Source: Magnetococcales bacterium (GTDB lineage: Bacteria > Pseudomonadota > Magnetococcia > Magnetococcales > UBA8363). From it: DNA of 14,088 nt. The stretch lies in the NCBI GenBank assembly GCA_015232865.1, contig JADFYU010000062.1, positions 1-14,088 on the forward strand, given 5' to 3'. Positions 8,945 through 14,088 of the stretch are shown in pieces (the first letter of the stretch is position 1; each line of letters begins with the position of its first letter). The translations under genes were made by a program, and so were the position numbers. Under the pieces are notes generated by a model that made no database searches, was not told the origin of the DNA, and saw only the letters and a list, made by a program, of their open reading frames with translations.

Positions 8945-9433
8945 TTATCGGTTTTCCAACTCTTTATACGCCCCCACCCCACAGAAAAAACCGGAAGGGT
9001 GGGCGATGATATAGCTCAATTTTTCTCGCACCTCTCCGGTTCCGGGATAGGGCCAATGGTAGCTGATCCACCCCTCTCGAGTGGTCCGGGCGAGATTGAT
9101 CATTTCTTGGAAAAGTGGCTCGCCAAATTGGTTGAAGTTGATCATGTTTTGTCCTACCAGTTCCGGTTTTTCACCATGGGACAGCATCACCCCATCCTTG
9201 TCCATGCAGAACACGTAAAGATCTTTCTCCAAAAATCCGCCGTTCGGGTCAGCAAATTGTTTAAAAGCCTGTTCGGAGCCGATTTTATAAAGGGTGATCA
9301 TGGCTTTTCGGCACAAAGTTCTGGCCTCAAAAACTGTTCCCATCTCTGCGGCCAGTTCGACCGCCGTTGATGTTCGCCCGGTCACCAGCATCATCCCGAC
9401 CACCAGCAGAATACCCAACACTCTTTTTTGCAT
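8945..9433 (-). CDS. Secreted single-Cache-domain sensor-like protein
   Basis: The 162-aa product starts at 9433, where GGAGG five bases upstream decides between this ATG and one four codons earlier. A signal peptide is evident (QKRVLGILLVVGMMLV, residues 2-17, with cleavage probably near residues 23-25). The mature part resembles a stand-alone Cache domain of the sCache_2 type: a long N-terminal helix, FADPNGGF, LYVFCMDKDGVMLSHGEKPELVGQNM, a GWISYHWPYPGTGEV strand region and GFFCGVGAY at the end. Such domains bind small ligands in the periplasm, usually as parts of chemoreceptors or histidine kinases. Here no membrane or signalling domain is attached, so it would act through a partner or as a binding protein. 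It lies 76 bp upstream of polA on the same strand and may be cotranscribed with it. The ligand cannot be told from the sequence. Confidence 0.8.
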   Translation of the reverse strand: MQKRVLGILLVVGMMLVTGRTSTAVELAAEMGTVFEARTLCRKAMITLYKIGSEQAFKQFADPNGGFLEKDLYVFCMDKDGVMLSHGEKPELVGQNMINFNQFGEPLFQEMINLARTTREGWISYHWPYPGTGEVREKLSYIIAHPSGFFCGVGAYKELENR

Positions 9434-9804
9434 GAGCTCCTCCATCGTCCGGAATCAGGGTCACGGAAAGAATTGATTGTCCAGATTGTGGTTCATCAGC
9501 CGTTTTAAAAAATAGTTCTCATATTTAATGTATGTAAATCTTTTTTCAAACAACAGATGGGCCAAAAGAGAGACAAGATGGATGATCAACGCTTTCCGCA
9601 ACCCTTATTGATTGATCATCTCTGTTCAGAATAGAACAAACACCGAAAAACAACAAGCAGCCCTCATTTTAACTCCTGGCCAAAAGAAAACAGCATAACT
9701 TATTGGTTTATCATAAAAAACACCAAAAATCCACACTGAAAGCTTGACAATTCTGGCGGAAAGGACGATTTTTAAACCGGTTTCGACTTCCGAATCTGGA
9801 TTTT
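9434..9804. other. Divergent intergenic region
   Basis: This AT-rich region of 371 bp separates the minus-strand Cache-polA block from the plus-strand transporter. It holds a 9-bp inverted repeat, GATGATCAA at 9581-9589 and TTGATCATC at 9612-9620, which could be an operator, and a possible plus-strand promoter at 9744. No open frame with a ribosome site and no tRNA-like or other RNA gene is seen in it. Confidence 0.5.
9744..9772 (+). promoter_or_regulatory. Possible promoter of the transporter operon
   Basis: A consensus -35 box TTGACA (9744-9749) is followed after 17 bases by GATTTT (9767-9772), a poor -10 match. It lies about 32 bases before the ATG at 9805. The -35 is strong, so an activator-dependent promoter is possible. 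Confidence 0.35.
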
Positions 9805-11022
9805 ATGGCTGAATTGCGTAGAAATCCGGTCCGATCAACAAAAATCAACCCCCCGACAAGATTCAAGAATTTGACAACTGGAACCTATTGGACCCTCTCT
9901 GGCTTTTACGCCTGTTATTTTGCCGTTTTGGGGGTTTGGATTCCCTTTTGGCCGCTCTACATGTCTCACCTGGGCCACAATGCCGAGTCTATCGGCTTGC
10001 TGACCGCTCTGGCTCTGGGCATCAAGGTTCTGGCTCCGCCGATTTGGGGCGGATTGGCCGACCGAGGCTCCCGACATCGGGTGATCATTTTCACCTCTTT
10101 TGCCGCCGCAGTTTCAGCCACTCTGTTTCTCTTCGGGACAACCCTCTCCCTACTTCTGATGGCAACCGGTATCTACAGTTTTTTTCATACCGGTCCGCTG
10201 GCTCTGGTTGAGGTGACCACCTTGGAGGTGGTGACGCGACATAACGCCGATTATGGCCGGGTTCGACTCTGGGGCTCCTGGGGATTCATCCTGCTCTCCC
10301 TAACCATGGGCCAGATTACCGATTTTTGGGGGGTAGGGATGGTCCCCGGCATCCTGGTTTTACTCTTATCGATGGGCGGCATCATCTCCCTTTTTCTTCC
10401 TCAAGGCGAAACCCATCCACAGCAGGTCGAGCCGGGCGCCCGTCGGCTTTTTGAAAAACCGGAGGTACGCTGGTTTTATCTGACCACTCTCTTGATGCAA
10501 CTCTCTCATGGGGCCTATTATGGTTTCATGTCCATCCATCTCCATCAAAACGGGTTTTCCAAAACGGCCATCGGCCTGCTTTGGTCTCTCGGGGTGTTGG
10601 CGGAGGTGGTATTCATGATGCGTGCACGTCCGGTTTTGCTTCGGTTCGGTCTGTCGGCCATCCTGACCGGGTCGTTGATATTGGCCAGCCTGCGCTGGGG
10701 TATCTATGCCCTGACCCTCTACTGGCCCTTGCTGATTATCGGTCAACTGCTGCATGGCGCCACATTTGGATCATTCCATGTCGCCTCGGTACAACGAATA
10801 TTTGAAATGGCTCCCCACGGCACCCGCGCGACAGCTCAGGCCTGGTATTCGGCCCTCTCTTTTGGGGTGGGGGGGGGAATCGGTCTGCTGAGTTCCGGCT
10901 TTCTCTTTGAAAGGATTGGTGCTGAACCGCTTTTTGCCATCATGTCGATGGTTGCCGGATTGGGGGTCTTGGTCTCCATTCGAGCGGCCAATCACCACGC
11001 CCGCTCTCTCCATTCACAATGA
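9805..11022 (+). CDS. Major facilitator transporter, HcaT / MFS_1-like
   Basis: This inner-membrane secondary transporter of 405 aa is predicted to have 12 membrane helices. It begins with a short basic cytosolic tail, then YWTLSGFYACYFAVLGVWIPFWPLY as helix 1 (residues about 28-52). The loop between helices 2 and 3 has the MFS motif A form GGLADRGSRHR (82-92). The YGRVRLWGSWGF element (about 149-160) is typical of the HcaT / nucleoside-proton-symporter-like branch. Family members have been linked to phenylpropionate or nucleoside uptake, but the substrate here is unknown. The ATG has only a weak ribosome site; a later start would cut only the basic tail. It is followed 7 bp downstream by an ATP-grasp-like gene, which suggests the pair moves and modifies the same compound or exports its product. 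Confidence 0.85.
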   Translation: MAELRRNPVRSTKINPPTRFKNLTTGTYWTLSGFYACYFAVLGVWIPFWPLYMSHLGHNAESIGLLTALALGIKVLAPPIWGGLADRGSRHRVIIFTSFAAAVSATLFLFGTTLSLLLMATGIYSFFHTGPLALVEVTTLEVVTRHNADYGRVRLWGSWGFILLSLTMGQITDFWGVGMVPGILVLLLSMGGIISLFLPQGETHPQQVEPGARRLFEKPEVRWFYLTTLLMQLSHGAYYGFMSIHLHQNGFSKTAIGLLWSLGVLAEVVFMMRARPVLLRFGLSAILTGSLILASLRWGIYALTLYWPLLIIGQLLHGATFGSFHVASVQRIFEMAPHGTRATAQAWYSALSFGVGGGIGLLSSGFLFERIGAEPLFAIMSMVAGLGVLVSIRAANHHARSLHSQ

Positions 11023-11029
11023 GGTACTC

Positions 11030-12139
11030 ATGACTGAAGCGACTCCCAACGCCAAAGATTGTCCGGTAGATTTAACGGCCAGAGATTTAAAAAAAATGAT
11101 TCGCCTGGTAGAATCCCTCCATCAACTCCATAAACAGCCCGAATACCTGGCTCTGGTCACTCCACAGCTACCGGAGGTCGCCCAATACGACCCCGGCCAC
11201 GATTCCGTCATGATGGGCTACGATTTTCACCTGACCCCCCAGGGGCCACGACTCATCGAGGTCAACACCAATGCCGGCGGCGCCCTGATGGCCTGGCAAT
11301 CCCATCGGGATCAAGCCCCAAAATTCAATCAGAGACCCGTCCAACTCCTGCTCTCCACTTTTACACAAGAGATGGAAAAGTTCAGCCACGGTACGCTTAA
11401 AAAACCCAAGCGGATTGTGATTTTGGACAGCGAACCGGAAAAACAGTACCTCTACCCGGAAATGCTCGAATATGCCCGGCTCTTTCAGGAATGGGGGGTT
11501 GACGCTCATGTGGTGGCACCCGAGGCGTTGCAATCGGGGGCCGATGGGGTTTTATTGGCGGGAAAAGAGGTGGATCTGATCTACAACCGCCACTGCGACT
11601 TCTACCTGGAAACCGAAGAGATGACCGGATTGCGGGCCGCTTATCTGGCTGGACGGGTCTGTCTCACCCCCAACCCCAGAAGTTACGGGCTGCTGGCGGA
11701 CAAACGCCGTCTGCTGATTTGGAGCGATGAAGAGACACTAAAAAAACTGGGGCTGCCCCAAAATACGATCAAAACCCTTTTGGAGACCGTTCCAACCTGC
11801 CAACTGCTCTCCCAACGCACCCCCGCCAAAGTCTGGCAGGAGCGGCAACGCTGGGTCATCAAGCCGGTGGACTCCTTTGGCAGTCGTGGCGTTGCCCTGG
11901 GAAAGAGCATCAGCCGCACCCGCTTTTTCTCTCTGGAAGCCGAGAAGACCCTCTTGCAACAGCTGGTTTTACCCTCTCTGACCCCGGCACCCTGGACAGA
12001 CAAGCCGATGAAAACCGATCTGCGACTGTTTGTCTACGGAAAGAAAGTGCTCGGCGTCAGTTCCCGGATTTATCAGGGCCAGGTGACCAGCTTCAAGGAG
12101 CCGGGCAGCGGTTATGCCCCGGTACGAATCACCAGGTGA
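11030..12139 (+). CDS. ATP-grasp-like ligase, circularly permuted motif order
   Basis: The 369-aa product is probably an ATP-dependent carboxylate-amine ligase. The start at 11030 is set by GAGG five bases upstream; the open frame extends earlier but overlaps the transporter gene. In ordinary ATP-grasp enzymes the metal-binding E-x-N-x-N-x-G element comes last. Here it is near the N-terminus (RLIEVNTNAGG, 74-84). The nucleotide-binding lysine segments come later (LADKRRLL at K225; WVIKPVDSFGSRGV with K278), and then DLRLFVYGKKVLGVSSRIY (330-348, with D330, R332 and R346) and a C-terminal GQVTSFKEPGSGYAPVR (350-366). This order fits circularly permuted ATP-grasp proteins, the group that includes glutathionylspermidine synthetase-like enzymes. 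No signal peptide or membrane segment is present. Substrate and product are unknown. It is clearly cotranscribed with the transporter. Confidence 0.75.
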   Translation: MTEATPNAKDCPVDLTARDLKKMIRLVESLHQLHKQPEYLALVTPQLPEVAQYDPGHDSVMMGYDFHLTPQGPRLIEVNTNAGGALMAWQSHRDQAPKFNQRPVQLLLSTFTQEMEKFSHGTLKKPKRIVILDSEPEKQYLYPEMLEYARLFQEWGVDAHVVAPEALQSGADGVLLAGKEVDLIYNRHCDFYLETEEMTGLRAAYLAGRVCLTPNPRSYGLLADKRRLLIWSDEETLKKLGLPQNTIKTLLETVPTCQLLSQRTPAKVWQERQRWVIKPVDSFGSRGVALGKSISRTRFFSLEAEKTLLQQLVLPSLTPAPWTDKPMKTDLRLFVYGKKVLGVSSRIYQGQVTSFKEPGSGYAPVRITR

Positions 12140-12171
12140 ACGGTAATGGGGAGAAGGGCTGAATTATGGGG

Positions 12172-12459
12172 TTATGGTGTACTCGCCGCTTTTGCCAAAG
12201 CCGCTTTCAGATCGACCAGAATCTCGGGCAATGTCTGTTCGCTGACGCCGTAGTAAAAACTTCCACCCGGCGCAATCCGCATGTTCGGGCCTTTGAGGCA
12301 CTCTCCCAGACAACGCACCCGATCGATCGATACCGGCAGACCGGCCTTATTGATCGCCTCTTCAAGTTGGATTATGAGGGCTTCGCTGCCCCGTCCGGCA
12401 CAGGAAGGCTTTCCGGTTGTCCGATCTTTGTTGCAGGCAATCAAGGTTATGTTCATCAT
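12172..12459 (-). CDS. (2Fe-2S) ferredoxin, thioredoxin-fold type
   Basis: This small electron carrier has 95 aa from the first of two adjacent ATGs (GGAG five bases upstream), or 94 aa from the second. Four cysteines form the cluster signature: CNKDRTTGKPSC (C-x10-C) near the N-terminus and CLGEC (C-x3-C) in the middle, as in Shethna-type and NuoE C-terminal-like thioredoxin-fold ferredoxins. The motif KGPNMRIAPGGSFYYGV (about residues 57-73) is typical. There is no signal peptide, so it is cytoplasmic. It starts 20 bp after the stop of the unknown gene at 12480 and is probably cotranslated with it. It is convergent with the ATP-grasp gene (32 bp between stops). Its redox partner is not identifiable here. 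Confidence 0.88.
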   Translation of the reverse strand: MMNITLIACNKDRTTGKPSCAGRGSEALIIQLEEAINKAGLPVSIDRVRCLGECLKGPNMRIAPGGSFYYGVSEQTLPEILVDLKAALAKAASTP

Positions 12460-12479
12460 CTCAACTCCATGACATTCAT

Positions 12480-12962
12480 TCACTCATCATATGTTTTGAT
12501 CAATTCCTCGCCGAACGGTTCCAGAATGACCAGTAAAGCTGGCGCATGTTGGGGAAATCGGCTTTCAACAAAAGCAACCTGTTTTTGCAGCACATCTCTG
12601 GCAATAGCCAGATAAGGCGGTGGCGGGGTGGCCTTGACCAGGGCGTTCACGGTACGATCCAATGCCTGAGAGAGTCGGGTCAGGGCTTCAACCTGCTTGA
12701 TGGAATCCTGCACCTCCGCCTTGACCGATGCCATCGCTTCGGTATGGAGGAGCAGAAACTCCCCAAGCAAACGGTCGAGTTGGTGCTGTCGTGTGGTCTT
12801 GGAAAACCAATCTTTGGTCGTTGATCTCTTGATCCCGGCTGCGGCAGTTGGCTGTGCGTAATCGGTACAACAGTTTGATTTATCGAGAGAAACGGATTTG
12901 GATTTTTTCACACCACCCGGCCCGATTCGGGTCTGTGATGGGGGAGTGATCATGCGGCTCAT
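12480..12962 (-). CDS. Hypothetical protein carrying a palindromic-element insert
   Basis: I do not recognise this protein, about 160 aa from the ATG at 12962. Starts at 12953 (ATG), 12911 (GTG) and 13004 (TTG) are also possible, and none has a convincing ribosome site. The C-terminal two thirds looks like a genuine folded domain: helical, with a probable coiled coil (EVQDSIKQVEALTRLSQALD), a PPPP turn, and an end of APALLVILEPFGEELIKTYDE. The N-terminal part is low in recognisable structure. Residues about 27-40 (DKSNCCTDYAQPTA) are encoded by a half-copy of the palindromic element at 12843-12884. Because the repeat lies so near the N-terminus, it may have supplied new start and leader codons or sit just upstream of an unrecognised true start. 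The gene is followed by a ferredoxin gene 20 bp on and may work with it. Confidence 0.55.
   Translation of the reverse strand: MSRMITPPSQTRIGPGGVKKSKSVSLDKSNCCTDYAQPTAAAGIKRSTTKDWFSKTTRQHQLDRLLGEFLLLHTEAMASVKAEVQDSIKQVEALTRLSQALDRTVNALVKATPPPPYLAIARDVLQKQVAFVESRFPQHAPALLVILEPFGEELIKTYDE
12843..12884 (+). repeat. Diverged half-copy of the palindromic element inside a gene
   Basis: These 42 bases match the first 42 bases of the left arm of copy 1 at 35 positions without gaps, beginning GGCAGTTGG, with GTGCGTAA and CGGTACAACA inside. The rest of the element is absent. Translated on the minus strand the half-copy gives DKSNCCTDYAQPTA. The same strand and frame of the full copies gives DKPICCTAYALPTA, so the insertion uses the frame that is open in the element. 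Confidence 0.7.
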
Positions 12963-13163
12963 GCAGTGGCTGTCCCAATTCGAAATAGGTGAACATTTTT
13001 CCAACCAATCCGACTCTATGGAAAGACCCCCTTTAGCAAAAGGTGAAGGGATTCCGTTGTCTTTATTTTTTTCTTTGCAAGAGAGGTTAACAGCTCGGTA
13101 TTATTCATGCTAATATCCAACTTTGAGGCGAGTCTTACCTATTTTACCAAGTCTTATTGATTT

Positions 13164-13193
13164 TTGAGACGACCGGTCGGACTATAACATAAT
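13164..13193 (+). promoter_or_regulatory. Possible promoter for the 13230 gene
   Basis: TTGAGA (13164-13169), an 18-nt spacer and CATAAT (13188-13193) lie about 36 bases before the ATG. The match is 4 of 6 and 5 of 6. The 225-bp region 13005-13229 is otherwise AT-rich and shows no gene. Confidence 0.35.
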
Positions 13194-13229
13194 TGTCAAG
13201 AATCTTCCCAACAAATCCAGGGTACGTTC

Positions 13230-13874
13230 ATGAAAATAAATGAAGAAACCAAAAATATCGGTATTGTAGGCGGCGGAAAAGAGGGTAAGATTTTGCTGGA
13301 TTTTCTATCTAAAAGCGATGGGATAAAGATTCTTTTCATTGTTGACTCCGATAGCAATGCGCCGGCGATGGCCGCCGCCAGCAAGGTGGGCGTCAAAACC
13401 ATGGCCAATCTGGATATGGCCATCAAAAATTTTCCGGTTGACCTACTCATCAACGCAGGCGTCAGCGATGAAAATGAACAAATTCTCCAACAGCAGGATC
13501 AGCATGACGTCGTGCAGGCCTCCGTCGCTCTAATGCTGATCAATATTTTGGAGGCCGAACGGGGCAAGACCAACAAACGGGTCTTTACCGATCTCTCCGA
13601 TGTTCGCCAGGAGATCGACCGCAATACGCGCGATGCCTCCAAAGCACTGCACGGTATTGAAAAAATTTCCAACGAGTTGGAAGTTCTCGCTATCAATGCC
13701 GGTATTCAGGCTTCCCGTGCCGGCGAGTTTGGCAAAGGTTTTTCGGTCGTCGCCGGAGAGGTCAAAAGCACGGCGCGTGTGGCACGTGATCTGGCAAACG
13801 ACATCGATCGGATTATCGGGGAGGTCTCCTCTTCATCCCATAAAATAGAGCAGGCATTGAAAAAAGTCATGTAA
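13230..13874 (+). CDS. Soluble Rossmann-like / mini chemoreceptor fusion protein
   Basis: The 214-aa cytoplasmic protein has no membrane segment. Residues 9-78 read as a Rossmann-type nucleotide-binding half: NIGIVGGGKEGKILLDFL (9-26, a GxGxxG-like loop), a beta strand ILFIVDSD with acidic residues at 39 and 41, and LLINAGVSDENEQIL (72-86). Residues about 115-214 match the tip of a methyl-accepting chemotaxis protein: LEVLAINAGIQASRAGEFGK (150-169) and GFSVVAGEVKSTARVARDLA (170-189), where canonical receptors have L-A-L-N-A-A-I-E-A-A-R-A-G-E..G-x-G-F-x-V-V-A-x-E-V-R. The usual long heptad arms are missing; only about 30 residues flank each side. It may sense a nucleotide or redox state and bind CheA/CheW, or act as a scaffold. 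AGGG seven bases before the ATG supports the start. Confidence 0.7.
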   Translation: MKINEETKNIGIVGGGKEGKILLDFLSKSDGIKILFIVDSDSNAPAMAAASKVGVKTMANLDMAIKNFPVDLLINAGVSDENEQILQQQDQHDVVQASVALMLINILEAERGKTNKRVFTDLSDVRQEIDRNTRDASKALHGIEKISNELEVLAINAGIQASRAGEFGKGFSVVAGEVKSTARVARDLANDIDRIIGEVSSSSHKIEQALKKVM

Positions 13875-13881
13875 AGCCAAT

Positions 13882-13908
13882 CTCGGCCAGGAGCCTCTTC
13901 TGGCCGAG
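13882..13908 (+). terminator. Hairpin after the 13230 gene
   Basis: CTCGGCCAG (13882-13890) and CTGGCCGAG (13900-13908) form a perfect 9-bp stem with a 9-nt loop, 7 bp after the stop codon. No T-run follows directly. It resembles the hairpin after sqr in being GC-rich without a U-tail, which may be the style of 3' ends in this genome. Confidence 0.55.
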
Positions 13909-13963
13909 TCCCTCACCAAACCACTCTTACTCATCAATAAACCTTCTATGAAGAGAGCCTTTG

Positions 13964-14088
13964 TCAACCCTCCACTTTTTTTAATCCGTCAAACAACGTA
14001 AACTGCTCCCTTTTTTCACCCAGATCAGCCGTTGCGTTCAATGTACAGCCATGTGCGAACAAAAGAGCTTTGATTCTGTTGCCATGAC
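13964..14088 (-). CDS. Possible C-terminal end of a gene running off the window
   Basis: On the minus strand a frame is open from the right edge to TGA at 13964-13966, about 40 codons. It reads ...RIKALLFAHGCTLNATADLG, then EKREQFTLFDGLKKVEG. The composition looks protein-like but no family is recognised, and a frame of this length can occur by chance. Nothing else is seen between 13909 and the edge. Confidence 0.25.
   Translation of the reverse strand, partial: HGNRIKALLFAHGCTLNATADLGEKREQFTLFDGLKKVEG

Noticed and set aside
9786..9802. ACTTCCGAATCTGGATT just before the transporter start, similar to the right flank of copy 1 (CTGCCGAATCTGGGAT)
   Set aside because: About 14 matching bases without any arm sequence nearby; too short to call a repeat remnant.

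Overview
The window reads as a chromosomal stretch from a Gram-negative proteobacterium. A type I sulfide:quinone oxidoreductase very like those of acidophilic sulfur oxidisers, a full polA, an NAD-dependent ligA, an aat gene and a chemoreceptor-like protein all fit this. Dense coding, AGGAGG-type ribosome sites and a moderate GC content agree. A magnetotactic-coccus, acidithiobacillus or gammaproteobacterial sulfur-oxidiser background is plausible, but the sequence alone does not settle the lineage.

Layout, left to right. Bases 1-1166 are gene-poor. They hold one small unknown gene (301-612, minus) between two nearly identical long palindromes (143-287 and 842-986) and a short degenerate relative (1045-1098). 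Next is sqr (1167-2453, plus), closed by a 13-bp hairpin. A wrecked Rpn/PD-(D/E)XK 'transposase' gene follows (2723-3171). A minus-strand housekeeping block then runs leftward: a secreted Cache-domain protein (9433-8945), polA (8868-6100), aat (6091-5393) and ligA (5309-3270). Beyond a 371-bp divergent intergenic region, a plus-strand pair encodes an HcaT-like major facilitator transporter and an ATP-grasp-like enzyme whose motifs are in circularly permuted order (9805-12139). Convergent to it is a minus-strand pair, an unknown 160-aa protein and a thioredoxin-fold [2Fe-2S] ferredoxin (12962-12172). A small cytoplasmic protein joining a Rossmann-like half to a minimal chemoreceptor hairpin (13230-13874, plus) follows, and a possible partial minus-strand gene reaches the right edge.

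How the genes work together. SQR feeds electrons from sulfide into the quinone pool. PolA and LigA are the gap-filling and nick-sealing partners of Okazaki-fragment maturation and repair, and sit in one probable transcription unit with the N-end-rule enzyme Aat. The transporter and ATP-grasp genes are 7 bases apart and probably serve one small-molecule pathway.

The most unusual item is the 145-bp palindrome family. Each full copy has two 70-nt arms around a TTATT loop. The arm mismatches are mostly of the kind that become G-U pairs in RNA from the plus strand, and substitutions between the copies preserve pairing. A diverged half-copy lies inside an open reading frame at 12843-12884 and is read in the same frame that is open in the full copies, recalling Rickettsia palindromic elements. 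A possible promoter would start a transcript almost exactly at the base of the second palindrome, upstream of sqr.
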